Of a stretch of 64,000 nucleotides of DNA, positions 26,340-39,784 are shown piece after piece. Source of the stretch: Acanthacorydalis orientalis. Taxonomy: Eukaryota > Arthropoda > Insecta > Megaloptera > Corydalidae. Positions within the stretch are counted from its first letter, which is position 1. Each line of letters starts with the position of its first letter. The notes beneath the pieces were generated by a model. The model ran no database searches. It saw only the letters and a program-made list of their open reading frames with translations, and had not been told where the DNA came from. The position numbers and the translations under genes are program-made. The DNA lies in contig CM068316.1 of NCBI GenBank assembly GCA_034766995.1, forward strand, positions 14,242,000-14,305,999. The letters run 5' to 3'.

Positions 26340-29300
26340 ACATAAAGCAAATTAGACTAATAGCTTACAGAAACAAGCAAGTACACTCTTCTATAAATTA
26401 CTCTTTATCTTAAATGTTTGCGGTCGAAAAATGTTTTCATGAAGTTAGTAGTGCTTTCATATGCCTCGCAAGTTCTATATAACATCATCAAACCTTTAAT
26501 AATTATCTCTATCAAACAATTCGCAAAGTTGTTTCAAAGCGAATGCCGTGTATACACACACATACACAAATTCTATCTACTTTCGTACATAGAACACCTT
26601 AACAATGCAACCCCATATGATAAACAGAGATAAAATCTTGTCACGTAAAAGTGTGTCTATAAAACTTTCCTTATTATACACTCGTAATAGTTTTACATAC
26701 AAGTACGTTAATATTGTCAAATTGAATTACTAACTTTGGAGTGCTAAAGCTTTGGATAGTGAAAGCAGAAATCCATACCAACTATAACTGTATTATTTCC
26801 AGAAATATAATTATACGTTACACTGATTCAATCAAGTGTATGGTGATATATTTAACAACATATTTTCAATCAACGCACGTCAAAGGTTTGGAACTTTATA
26901 ATTCAATCTGATTTTGGTAGATAATTTTATATAATGAAAATTCTTATACTATTTTCACTCTTTATAAATATAACATGTGCTATGTTCTATTAAATTTTTG
27001 ATTATTGAATTTGTTTAAAATAATTATCGTATAATTTTACTCTTATATTGATCTTATAAACTCCGCATGCAATTGTGTCATATAGATTGAGTAGCCCGAT
27101 GCAATTGTTGCTTGTACTAAGCCCGGATAAAGGAAAAGGTTGAAAGGCAAGTTTAGCATCATACCTTTCGCAAAAACAGAAAAATACTCATAGAAATCGT
27201 AAGATGACTCAGAACAGGAACCAGATAGATAGGATGGGAGAATAACGACTTTTCTGCATTTGTAAAAATGCAGACGATCTTTGGAAAATTACCACGATGA
27301 CTACCCAAGAGATGGACACAGAGCTGGAAATTCTTATCAACTGAACTCCAGTGACAGGCAAAGCAACAGGAGAACGCTCCTATCTTAATAATAATAAGAA
27401 AAAAATTGATCTTACATTTTTAAATAGTATTTTTTATTCAAAAATCATTTTTTTCTGTACGTTAACATTTAAAATACATAGAATCACTATAGGAATACGC
27501 ATAAGTCATAATCAAAAATGATAAATAATAAATCATTTAATAGATATGACCAGAATTTTTTTGTAGCTTTAAAATTAATGAAAAATGTATTCATAAGAGT
27601 GAATCTAACTTCAGTTACTGGTCTAAATTACAGTTAATTTTTGTAAATGTCGAATTTGTTTCAAAATCTTAGTATTTTACTATTTATATGTAAACTATTA
27701 TAATTTAATTTGTCTATATTTGAAAACAAAGTCAATCAAATTAAATATATATAAAAGGTAAAAATTTAATTGATGATCTTGCAATAAACTATTTGTGATA
27801 TTGATATTCAAATATCCACTATTCTCTTTCTTAATTCAATGAAAATAATTAATCACAATTTCTGAAAATGAACACTTTAGTTATAATAATTTATATTAAC
27901 TACAAACATTAAACAAAACCCTTAAATATAAAAATGTGTCTGCGTATCTTTATACAGTTCTATATAATTTTATCAGAAATAATAACTTACATTTTTTCTA
28001 TAAAATTTTATATAAATCATATTTAACGTTTTTAAAAATATTTTTTTCTACAAGTTATTTATATTTCAGAGAAAATTGTAAATAAATACAAAAAGAAAAA
28101 CATTAAATAATAAAATTGATGTCTAAAACTAGTATTTTTTCTAAAATATTGAATTATAAAGATTTTATATTTTTAAAAATCATTAAGTAGTTTAATATTA
28201 TTTTTAATTAATTCAGAAATATAAAATAATTCAAAAAAAAACTTATCTGCAGATATAAAAAAAATATTGATATGAATAGTAAATGATTAAATCTTTATTA
28301 TTGTTTATATTTCTTTATTATTGTTTAAAAATCTCTGCAAAAACATAAAAAAATCCATTAGGAATTTATTAATATCAATAATAATTAAATAATTATTATA
28401 ACCAACAGTGAATTATTTTGTAGTTTTTAAAAAAAATAATAAATATACAGAAAAAATAATTAATTGAAGTAAAGATTACAAAGTGTAAAATAAACAAATT
28501 TTTACACATAAAATCCATATCAATATCAAAAATTTAATAAAACACATGTTTTATTATATTAAAACACCAAAAATTTTTTACAAAACACCTACTTCATGAA
28601 AATAAATAGCAAAAACCTACATTAATTATAATCATGTCATGTTCATAAAAACAATTATGCTTTTATAGTTTCCGTTATTAAATTATATTCATGATAATAT
28701 ATTTACAGACTGACTTTCAATCAATGCATAGTGTGAAAATTCATTTTTTAATGAAATGTAATTTCGTTTCTTGTTAATAATTAAATTCAATGAAGCAGTT
28801 AAATTTACAAGTCGTTTTTTAGACACGTATATCAAACTCGTCCAACATTTCAAACATGAACCTTTTACAAATAATCACCTGTATATCAAAACCAACTTTC
28901 GAAACAGTTCCGAAACATAAACGTACTGTCAATAATGTTCACATTTGACTGCATAAAAATCAATTATGTGTATCAACATAGAACGAAAAATGTAAATTGG
29001 AAATACAGTCGCAAAAAATGCATAAATGATTCGTGCACACTTTTCACACAGATCGAGATAAAAGTGAAGTTTTCAGATATCAAAATCAAAACTCAGAGCA
29101 TCGATCACCCGGAAATGATCATATAAAACACGGTTGAAAACCTTTTATAGTCGGCTGTTTCAGATGCGGAATTTTGAAATCGGTCAGCGAGAAACGAGAA
29201 CGTACATAAAATATAAAAATCTTTGTAAAATTCATTTCATATTTGCTTAACGTACATTCCAGTTATATTATTTGATGCTTAATTTCGCGTTAAAAATGGC

Positions 29301-29500
29301 TGTAGAATTTGTTATAATAGAATAAAGATTTTTTTTACAAATACTTTTATTCAAAATTATAGGTTCAATTACTTATATAAACATGAAATATCGTACATAC
29401 GAGGATTGGAAATTTAATTCTCGTATTGGTACGATAAAATGAAACACAATTTAGGTAACATAACAAATGTTTGACATTTATTTAAAGTAATCTCCATTTA
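26340..29500. other. Mostly AT-rich non-coding stretch
   Basis: Contains the probable retroelement tail at 27.1 kb. Frames at 26418 (71 codons) and 28935 (63 codons) lie in slightly GC-richer DNA but show no family motif or convincing splice borders. Confidence 0.5.
27085..27405 (+). mobile_element. Probable 3' end of a non-LTR retroelement with a TAA-type tail
   Basis: A 320-bp GC-richer block (agcccggataaaggaaaagg, gatgggagaataacgac, gagatggacacagagctgg, gcaaagcaacaggagaacgc) ends in cttaataataataag, a short (TAA)n tail of the kind left by target-primed insertion. It contains a perfect 9-bp-stem hairpin, TCTGCATTT GTAA AAATGCAGA, at 27253-27274. No reverse transcriptase motif is visible. 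Assignment rests on the tail and on a general resemblance to insect retroposon 3' ends. Confidence 0.4.
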
Positions 29501-30744
29501 TTAGGTGTACAAATTAATTTGGTACTTTTAATTGAATCAATCATAATTCTGTTTTAAATTAAAATATTTTTTCGTCGTTTTAGGATGTTAAAATTCCAAT
29601 CTTAACATTTAATACCACTATATATTTTTTTCAATCAGTTACCGCAATAAAACAATAGTGAACACGATGGAGTCCGAAGAACAGGATATAAGTTGTTGCA
29701 TACTTTTCGCATGCCAATTGAAATAAAATGCTACTGAGCCTACAAGAATGATTTGTTCAACTTAATCGTAAGGTGGTGTGATGCATAAAATATGCAAAAA
29801 ATGGTTTCAAAGATTTCTAAGTGATGATTTCGATCGGTTCGATCGAGAACGTCCCGAAAAATCCAAAAAAAATGAAGAGAAGGTTGAGCGGTTGTTACAG
29901 TTGTTAAGTAAAAACTGCTCAGACTGAACAGGAACTCGCTCAACAACTCAGAGTTATCCAGCAAGTAATTTCTTATCATCTACATCAACTAAGAAAAATT
30001 CAAAAGTTAATCCGATGAATTCCGCATGAGCTTAACCCGGAAAACAAAGAAAGAAGATGCGATAAAATATCTTCTTTCTCACAATGTTCAAAAAGAATGA
30101 TTTTTTGCTTACAATCATAACCGGGGATGAAAAATGGGTTCTTTACGACAAGCATAAAAACAGAAAATCATAGGTTACGTCCTATGAATCATTGACATCT
30201 GCTCCAAAAGTGTTATTGTGTATTTGGTATGATATTAAGGGTGTGATATATTATTATGAATTACTCTAACCTGATCAGACTGTAAATTCAGAGCGTTATC
30301 AACGACAACAACTCATCCGTTTGAGTGACGAATTAGACAGAAAAAGACCATTCAGGGAAGGAACGAGGCAAGTCATTTTACATCACGACTACGCTAGGCC
30401 GCATATCGCAAAAGGGACCAAAGGCGTTATTTGTTCTTTGACCTGGAAAATGTTCCCTCACGCAACTGGACTTAACTACATCAAATTATCACCGGTTCCT
30501 ATTGCTCCAATATCACCTGACTGACATCCATTTTAAAACAGTGGAAGAAGATCAAAAATGCATTGATAAATTCATTAACTCAAAGCCGCCATCTTTTTTT
30601 TACAAAAGATTCATTAGTTACCCATCAGAAGGAGCAAATTTACATAAAATAATGAGGAATATTTTAAGGATTGAAATATATTCATTTTTTATATAAATAA
30701 ACATTCATTTTCAATAAAAAAATGCACTGAATTAATTCTTACAC

Positions 30745-30748
<4 letters not shown>
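29501..30748 (+). mobile_element. Mauritiana-type mariner, near full length, inactive
   Basis: This 1248-bp element has a left end TTAGGTGTACAAATTAATTT and a right end whose reverse complement is TGAGGTGTAAGAATTAATTC, each bordered by TA. The transposase is scattered over frames: KKWFQRFLSDDFDRF, AQTEQELAQQLRVIQQVISYH (helix-turn-helix part, shown in outline), TIITGDEKWVLYDKHKNRKS (first Asp), IKGVIYYELL, ERYQRQQLIRLSDELDRKRP, VILHHDYARPHIAK (second Asp), DLTTSNYHRFLLLQYHLTDI (third Asp replaced by Asn) and a C-terminal KTVEEDQKCIDKFINSKPPS. Stops, frameshifts and the Asp-to-Asn change make it dead. It starts in plain AT-rich DNA and ends against a 62-bp (TA)n array. Confidence 0.88.

Positions 30749-30811
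<63 letters not shown>
30749..30811. repeat. (TA)n array abutting the mauritiana-type mariner
   Basis: About 31 pure TA units beginning with the element's target-site TA. Confidence 0.97.
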
Positions 30812-30814
<3 letters not shown>

Positions 30815-33800
30815 ATTTTATACTTACAATTCGGTATTTGTACGCAATATCCAAGTAAAGTGAGAAATATTCCATTGAGGTATCAGAATTTCCTAAATAT
30901 ATCGATAAATGTACACAATCGTCAGTTATTCTAAACATTTATCAATTAACCTTGAAAAATTCTTGTATAAACCATAGACTAATCTAATGATGTATGCCTG
31001 GTATATGTTCCGAATTTCCAGATTTGATTATAATGGTAAGTCATAATAAATAATCAGGTCATTAGAGGACTGATTTAATTAATTCAAGTCAAATCAAATT
31101 CTATTTTTATGCTATGTAATATCTACAAGTTATTAAATTATATGATATATTTTATTTTAAATTTATATTTTTTAAATCAACCAAAATAAACTCTATATTG
31201 TACATAATAATAGACCATTTTTTCAAAATCAAATTCTGCCTACATTACGCTTAAAATTTGTTCATTATATTCAAAGATCAATTATTATATGCAATTATCT
31301 GAATATACACACTATATATATATATAATTTCTTGAATAATATTAATTCATACACAGTAACATCATAAATATGACAACGAATAATAAAATACAAAAAAAAT
31401 AACATCTTTATTTCTACTTAATCGTAAAATATAAAATTGATAAGTACTAGAGGAAAAAATCCGAGTAAAAAATAATATTTTTATAGAGAATTTCATTTTA
31501 GATTAATTTCAAAACAAATATTTTTTTCCAAATTTATATTTGTATTTAATATTCAAAATTATTAGATATGTTAATATCTCCAAAAACTATAATACTTTTT
31601 ATTAAACTTTAAATCTGTTTTCCCAACATTTTACGGATTTTATTTTCAGTCTCTCTTTTTATATAAATCTAAATCTGTTCTATTTTCTCTACTTGTTCTT
31701 TTTCACATAGAAAACATTATTTCTTCAATTATGCATAATTCTTTATTTGAAGATTTCAAAAACTTTTGAAACTTTTACAAATGTACACAATTTGTTATAG
31801 TATATTTCGACAGTTTAAAATATATACTGTAAATTGTTGATAAATCAAAAAGTCCTATTTTCTTTATAGAATTCGTAATTTATTTATTGATATCTTTCAG
31901 CATGCAATTTTCCTACATTTATGTGTATATATATTTATTACCTTTTAAAATACTGCCTTACTTTATGTATTACCCTTTAAAATACTTTAAACCTTATTCA
32001 AATTTTACTTCAATATTTTAATTCCACTTCATTTTTAGTACCTCGTTTATAAATAACTTTCAAAGACAAAATCTTTACACACACTTTTTAATATGAAAAT
32101 TTGATTTGTTAAATCTTTGTAAAAACCGAATGTATTGAAAAAAAATTCTAAAAAAAGTCTTAAAAGTGATATCTTATTAACAGTAATACTTTAAACGAAT
32201 AATCAACTGATTATTAAATTATTTTTTACGGACGAGAAGAAAATTAATATAAAATTTAAAAAACTGATTGAATAAAATACATGCATTTAAAACAAATTGC
32301 TATTAATAAGTATATTAAGTAAATATACTGAACAACGCTAAAAATTAATTCTTACATATAATAATAAAACAAACATTGAAAAGAATATAAATAATCATAA
32401 AAACGGAGAAAATACAATTCAATGTAATTTTTCAATATTATTCAATACAATTCAATGCATAACATGAAATATTTTTAAATTTGTCGGGACGTTACATATC
32501 TATATTTCATAAATATAATGGTTATTGTAATTGTTTCCAAGGCAGAAAATATTATATGTAATACTTTAAAATGATTTTGAATAACATTAATTATTTTGAT
32601 AGTAGTTTATAATAATAAAAATATTTCATGCTAAAATTACTTCTAACATTGTTTTGTACCATGTAGTAATTTTGTATTAATATTACAGCTAAAAAATAGC
32701 CTATTTTATCAAATTCAGTGTTTTACTTAAGTTCTTTTTAGTAAAACTTTAAAAAATTACTCAACAACAGACAACAAAACTCGATATATTTAACATTGTC
32801 TGATTTATTTCCTCTGTTATTGACCTTAAAACTTAAACTAATTTTGAAGTTTCTTAAAGAAAGCGCTTTTCTAAAAATTCAATATAAAAAATGCAGTAAA
32901 AATGTAAATAAATACATTAAATATAATATAAATAATTGATTTAAGAAATATGTTTTATTTATTAAATCAATATATATATATATATATATATTACTCGTAT
33001 ATTCAAATGTTAGAACCATTTCTCTTATGCTTTTCAAATTAATCAAAATATTGCGTTTGAAATTTAAAAAAAAAACAATTTATGTAATAGCATAACTTAT
33101 TTAATCACTTTGATTAGTTATAAAAAAAAATAATTTGGTAATAATGTTAATTTTGAATAAATGGAAGTAATTACAATTATTTCAATAAATATCTCCATAA
33201 CATCAATATATTATTAAAAGTCAACGTAAATTATTTACATTTATGATTATTTAACTGCATTCTGTGATAATTAATAAATCACTTATAATCAATTACTAAG
33301 AATACGAAACTTTAACAAATTTATCATTCAAATTCTAAATAAGGTACGTTAAAAAAATAAAAATGAAAATTACTTACATCTTAGAAGCAGCATTAATATC
33401 CAGAAATAAATTTGATCACAAACGCTTTATCGAATCAAATCCATGAAAATTGTTTATTATATTATTCACCACGTACGTAGAATATTAATTGAAAATTCTA
33501 ATAAATAATATTTAAAAAACTCAATATAAACTTGCAGTCAATAAAAACATACATTAAACACTTAGTATTAAATTTCAAATAAATTAACAGTTTTGAACCT
33601 TATGTAACTGTTAATTTATATTTAATATATGTTGAATATTAGTTATTGAAAACATCAATCGATTGCTATCAATTCACATGTTAATTATTTCACATATCAT
33701 AATTCACATATTATTTATAAGTTTATTAGTAGCTTGAAAATGTTTTTTTACACTATAAGAAATATACAGTAGCCCGTTCTGTGCATGAAATATTTTCAAC

Positions 33801-34600
33801 ATAATTAGATCATGACTTTTTACTTTAATACTACACATTATTAGGTTACTTGTCTGTTTTTAAAATTAAAAACTTTATATAAAATATTTTAAAATAATTT
33901 TAACTAGTACTCATTAGTCTACTTATAATTTTTAATATAGTAATATTTTATTCATTAGTCTAGTTAATCTACAAACTCGAATAAACTTATTATTCAAATA
34001 CCAAATATTTTTTTAAAAATGTCTGTACCTTATTTTCCACGAGTTTTTAGAATATTTTCTTTCACATTTTAATATAATACATTCTGTAGCACAATATATT
34101 GTCACATTATATATTAGTATTTTATAATTAAACTTTTGCATATTATTTTTCAATTCGTCTAATTATCACAAACATAATTAACAAAAAGTAAAATTCATTT
34201 CAGTCACGTTCCACTTCACTGCTATACATTTATGAAAATAAAGAAAGCAATATATGCTAGAGAAGCGAACAAGAGGCTTTAGACTACCAGTTTTCGAGCG
34301 TAGACAATTACATAAGGAAATGCTCTGTATGCATTGTGAATTTATTACGATTACTTATTTGGACACATTTATACTTTATAAAACCTACATTCTTTTATTG
34401 CATAACAAACTCATTTTATACTTATTCAATTCTTTAATATAGAACTAACATTTCAATTGAAAATAATTTATTGAACTGAATTTCTTGACATGTTTATTTA
34501 TTTTTCAATAGTATAAATTAAAAATAATTAAACTAATTTTTCATATATTTTGTAATACAAACACAATTGAATAATAAAAATAAAATAGTAACGTTATTGA
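30812..34600. other. AT-rich non-coding stretch
   Basis: Nothing recognisable; only short TA runs (31313-31324, 32972-32991) and local direct repeats such as tacaattcaatg near 32.43 kb. Confidence 0.6.
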
Positions 34601-34612
34601 TAATAATTTCTT

Positions 34613-34812
34613 TTACATAGTACTAAGTACGTGTATTGTGTACATGTGTGTGTATGTGTGTTGTTGTGTATGTGTGTTGTGTGCAATGTGTTTCAAAGGC
34701 CTCTCTTTGGAGTTGAATTGATTTTGTTCGTGATGTATTAGTTTATGGTGTTTGAGTGTCGTATATTTGTTTTTGTATAGTATTCGTGGCCCGGAAAATT
34801 TCAAAACCGGGC
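34613..34812 (-). other. Possible minus-strand exon with good acceptor, unknown gene
   Basis: A convincing acceptor (ttttcttatctaactacag) precedes an open stretch of 65 codons: PVLKFSGPRILYKNKYTTLK, then HHKLIHHEQNQFNSKERPLK and a Thr/His-rich tail that is partly microsatellite (CA-type), then TAA. The YKNK...L..H pattern faintly recalls lola-type zinc-finger exons, but the cysteines are absent, so a working finger is ruled out. It could be a decayed alternative exon, a retroelement piece or chance. A 6-bp stem (gcccgg/ccgggc, 34789-34812) lies at its start. Confidence 0.18.
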
Positions 34813-35004
34813 CTGTAGTTAGATAAGAAAACATAAGTTTATGTACTTGAATTCATTTTTTTTTACAAAAATTATAATATAAAATACTGATTTACAAATG
34901 AACTTCTTTTTCTAATCAAAAATCTCAATTTGTTTCTGATCATTGAAAAAAATAAAATACTATTTTAAAATAACTTACAGGTATCAATATTTGAAAGATT
35001 ACAA

Positions 35005-35041
<37 letters not shown>
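35005..35041. repeat. (TA)n-(GA)n microsatellite
   Basis: Eight TA then ten GA units. Short TA arrays follow at 35158-35180 and 35616-35640. Confidence 0.95.
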
Positions 35042-35042
<1 letters not shown>

Positions 35043-36031
35043 TGATCTATATCTTTAAATATTTATTTTCAGTTCATTTATAATAATTTTTGATTTCAAT
35101 TTGATTAGCTCATTTACAAATTATCAATAAATTAAATTTTAATGAATGTTATATGCTTATATATATATATATATATATATAATAACAATTATATGTTTTA
35201 ATTAACAAAATATATTGTTAGTGTATATACGAAAATATATAGGAAAAAAATCAGTTGAAAATGAAGTCCTCTAATGAAATAAACACTATGTTACTTTACT
35301 ATTATTTATTGCTTTGTACCCTCACTCCCCATCCTACGATGGTTTAAATAAGGCATTGATTATCTATGAAACAAGACCCAAGCATGGGTCACCATAAAAT
35401 TTCCAAATGAACGCATAACTATATATTAGCGTTATACCAAAAGCTATGTAATATTTATCAAAAGGCATTCAACTTATTTAGTCTGTTATTTTTGGTACCA
35501 TAACAATTAATAATTAATTCTTTTTTGTATTAAATGACTCCATCCTTTTTTTATATATCAATCATTTCACCATTTTAATAATAACTTCACCCTAATCCAT
35601 CATAATGCGTGTAGTTATATATATATATATATATATATAGAAATATTTTTCAAATCCATCACCAAAGCATTAGTTATATTTATTTTTTTTATAAAGTACA
35701 CATATAAAAACATAAACATTGATATTTCGAAAGATATTTATAAAAAGATAAGAGCGTAAATGAAACTATATTAAAACCAAGAAAGAGGTTCCATAAAAGT
35801 ATAAAAGATGTACAAATTTACCAAAACTGTTTGCTAGTAGTTTAGAAGATGTGTTGAAATCACTCAACTAAGAAGACAGCGAAAGAGAATAAAAAAGGAA
35901 AAAATAAACCATGTTCATTTGTATCTTATACTGCACGTTCCTTTAAAAAAGATACATTAAAAGACATAGATGATATCATTTAAGAATTAGGCGAATCCAG
36001 TCGAGAAATCGACTTCAACATGAACCTTAAG

Positions 36032-36332
36032 CCGGGGTCACAAATTCAGCTATTCGCCGAACACCGAGCAAAATTTAACCGAATGCCGAATGTGTGGATG
36101 GATCTGCGAATACGAATGCTTAAGCGAATGCTCGGTATTCACTCTTCCCATCAGGTGTCGGACTTTTGTCACAAATCAAAGGGAACGTGCATCTGCATAT
36201 AGTGAAAGATGCTCGTCATCTACACTTTAGGGGTATTTGTTTAATGCAGATATGCACATCTGGGCCGTTTATTATTGGTCGGCAAACACTAGGCGAACAG
36301 CATTCGGCGAATAGCCACGTTCGTGGCCCTGG
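36032..36332. mobile_element. 300-bp MITE-like element with long imperfect inverted ends
   Basis: The left end (ccggggtcacaaattcagc tattcgccgaa) and the reverse complement of the right end (ccagggccacgaacgtggc tattcgccgaa) agree at most positions over about 37 bp. The interior is GC-richer than the flanks and carries repeated attcg/gcgaat strings. No clean target duplication is visible (cttaag on the left, atttat on the right), so the superfamily is open; a CAGGG-type start would suit hAT-like elements. Overlapping short frames are not convincing genes. Confidence 0.6.
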
Positions 36333-36742
36333 ATTTATACATAAAATGTTTGTTTTCAAAAAATATATTAAACAAATAATCAAAATATATATATAACATG
36401 AATTCAGGAATTTATATTTAAAAAAAGAATGAATTTTCCGAGATAATAAAAATGAAAGAAAGATCATTTGGACAAATTATTTCAATAATGAAATCAAAGA
36501 TTCGTCTTTGCTTGAAACGTATTCAATCAATGTATTATGCCTGTTTTTCTAGATATAAAATATTAGATCTCGACTTCTAAAGAGATTTAGAACTTTTGGA
36601 GAACATATATTATTAAATGAATAAAAATATATATATGGTAAATAAATAAAAAACATAAGTAGAAAAGAATGAATATTAATAATAAAATAATGAATATTAA
36701 AATACGAATGAATAAATATGAATATTAAAATACAAATAAAAA

Positions 36743-36771
36743 TTATATATATATACATATATATATATAAA

Positions 36772-36812
<41 letters not shown>
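36743..36812. repeat. Interrupted (TA)n array
   Basis: TA runs broken by catata and aatattta. Frames of 66 and 112 codons over it are artefacts. Confidence 0.95.
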
Positions 36813-36816
<4 letters not shown>

Positions 36817-37234
36817 AAAGATAATAATAAGAAGAAGAGAAGAAGAGAAAACAGCAACAGATTAACAACAAATATCATTAACCACAAGCTAATAAATATG
36901 TCAAAAAAGAGTATATAAAAATTGCATTACTGGAGATAAAAATTTCTGTTTTATAATTAAATTCATTCAAAAGAAACATATTTTTGTTAGTAATATGTGT
37001 TATATTCAATAATAATTTGTATTCGTTAGTAAAATACTAAGACAAATATATGATTTACTATGAATATTAATATTTCATCATTTTAAATTTTGTTTTTATT
37101 TATTATACATTTCTAATCGATATATGAAATAAACAGATAAGAAAGATTAGATAATGTATTATAAATTCAAAAAAAAATACAGATGTATTGTAATTTTTGT
37201 TGAAAATTTAGTCATTAACAAAGGCTGATGTACG

Positions 37235-37237
37235 CAT

Positions 37238-37291
<54 letters not shown>
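37235..37291. repeat. (CA)n-(TA)n microsatellite
   Basis: Short cacaca lead, then about 23 TA units. Confidence 0.95.
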
Positions 37292-37292
<1 letters not shown>

Positions 37293-37655
37293 ATATACTT
37301 ATATATTTATTACTTTTAAAGACTATTTTCAATTAAGATATTAAACAAAGGCCCTTTTAGTTTTCAATATGCTGTTTTATTTTATTGTAAAAAACAAACA
37401 TATTTCTAGTGACAAATTTAAGTTTTCAGTTTAAAATTATTGTGAGAGTAAAAATGTCGTTGCAAATAAATAACGTTACTGTCACAAATCGTTCTTAAAC
37501 TATCCAAAAACATCACAATTACATTTTTTTCATTCTATGGATATATTAATTATTACAAATTAATTTTCAGCGTACACACAACATAATCTTTTTTGTGATC
37601 AAAATGTTCGATATCTAATTATTGATTATTTTGATACTAGCTTATAAGTAATTCA

Positions 37656-37796
37656 ATGGCGGTGCCATTAACCTCATGTACCTTAAGGTCAAGTGTCTAT
37701 GATGCAGTCATCTGGCTGCAACGCACTATAGATAGCCACGCAGTAACTAGGGCAGCTGTACTCACGGATATAATTTCCAATTACAAAGCTATGTGA
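37656..37796 (+). other. GC-richer island with a 46-codon open frame, unknown
   Basis: An open frame MAVPLTSCTLRSSVYDAVIW, continuing LQRTIDSHAVTRAAVLTDII, stops at TGA 37794-37796. The island is short and its base composition unlike the flanks, so it may be a fragment of a coding region or transposon. No family is recognised, no splice motif is convincing, and it is about 2.3 kb upstream of lolal. Confidence 0.2.
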
Positions 37797-38687
37797 TCTG
37801 AATATTAACTGTTTCTAAAATGTTTAAATAAAATTTAAAGACGATCTTTTTTCAAGAACATGAATACATAAACATTCGTGGGTACTCATTGATTTGCAAA
37901 ATTAATTTTATTGTTATTGTGCGATAATTATAAAACCAATTCAAATAATAATTTATTCATGTCAGGAGAAAAATAGAAAAACAAAAAATGTTATTTCAGA
38001 GTTTTTTTATAAAATAAATTAATCATCATTAAGATGAATACTCTTTCAAAATGGAATCATTTTTATTTTTTTTTTATTTAAACATGAATTTTATTTCATT
38101 TAGTTATGATAGAAGAAAACATGAAAAAATCAATTTAAAAGTTTGTGAACTCAAAAAATTATCCTCAATGCTTTACATTTCTTTCTGTTTCTATCTAGCC
38201 TCACTATTGGTAATGAAAAATTAGAAAAGATATTTTAACGTTTTTGTAAGGACAGTAAAATCTATACTCTTAATCCATTTATCTACTTGCTCTATGTTAT
38301 GTACACTAGTACATATATAGCAATAACAATTTAAAAATACAACAATTAAAAAATTAATACAACAATTAAAAAATAACAAACACCCGGTGCAACTAAAGTT
38401 AAGTAATTGAAAAAAGGCCAATCATTTTAAAATAAAGTAATAAAAAACCGCACGACTAAAAAGCATACTGCACTCATGCGACTCTCGTTTCAATCGTATA
38501 GTGAAAATTCAACCTAGTTCTCTGAACATGACCAAAACGTTATCAAAATATATATAACCCATTATTAAAAAAGTCAATAACATTTTTTTATCAAAAAAAA
38601 GATGTAGTATATAAAAATTTAATATTCATTTGTAAAAAAATTTAAAAACAAATTATTAAAATTATTGAGAACGCTGGAATAATTATT

Positions 38688-38689
<2 letters not shown>

Positions 38690-38748
<59 letters not shown>

Positions 38749-38828
38749 GTATATATTAGGTCCATAGGAAAATAATTGCGGTAATGTATATGAATTCGAA
38801 GGTCATAAACAGCAGTTCTTTTTCTACT

Positions 38829-38914
<86 letters not shown>
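38690..38914. repeat. Two (TA)n arrays either side of a mariner end fragment
   Basis: Arrays at 38690-38755 and 38831-38914 flank the 76-bp mariner-like fragment. A third pure array is at 39085-39132. Confidence 0.95.
38756..38831. mobile_element. Mariner-like end fragment, copy 1
   Basis: The segment begins TTAGGTCCATAGGAAAATAA TTGCGG after TA, in the style of mariner terminal repeats that carry aaataattgcgg, and continues gaattcgaaggtcataaac. It is bracketed on both sides by (TA)n arrays. The same string order is found at 58359-58435. No transposase sequence is attached. Confidence 0.6.
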
Positions 38915-38915
<1 letters not shown>

Positions 38916-39081
38916 GCACATGATAATGTACTATTATTTTTTGTACTTTACCTGCATTTATAAATTTATCTTGTTTTTTACAAAATATTTCATAAAGTTC
39001 TATTATAGATTTATTCTAATTCCTGATAAAAAATGAAGTTATTTATATTTTTTATGAAAACTTTAAATTATTAAAGTAGAC

Positions 39082-39138
<57 letters not shown>

Positions 39139-39784
39139 TACCTAATACAAATAAAATTGTATTATGAAACTATTCAGTGTGTAATTTCTATTTAATTATT
39201 TATTAATTTTTGTTACTTGGAAACAAATTTGTAATAAAAAAAAATATATATCCACACTGTTTGAATCATGTTTGAATCGATTACACCATACATAAAACAT
39301 TTTAATTTAAAAATATACATTTAAGTTTTAATTAACTGTTTTAGACTGTTTTATTGTTAAAATTATATGTAAAAAAAATCTTAACTATACATGCATATCA
39401 TTTATAATGCTACGTCATCTTTGAAAAATAGAGTAAATAACGTATCAGTTAGTCGAGACTTAAACCCAAAGGTGTGCACCTTATGTAAAGAAAATTATTA
39501 AGAAATTCACATTTTTCTGGAATAAATTTAAAAAAAGGAATGAGACATAATCCCTGATAAACCATGATTGATGTCTGTGTAATTTTAATTTTAAATTATT
39601 GATATCCATTTGCAAAAGTATTGACATTTTATAGGATATTTGTTGTCTTTATGTTGTCAATCACAAACATAACACAATATTGAGGAAGTGATTAATGAAA
39701 TGTTACATATTTGTTCCAGAAACTAATCGTCAATATAATTTAAAGTTTATGTTGTCAAATAAATAATCCTAATTTTCAGTTTTG

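Noticed and set aside
26418..26633. 71-codon plus-strand frame
   Set aside because: No recognised motif, and no start context or exon borders beyond chance.
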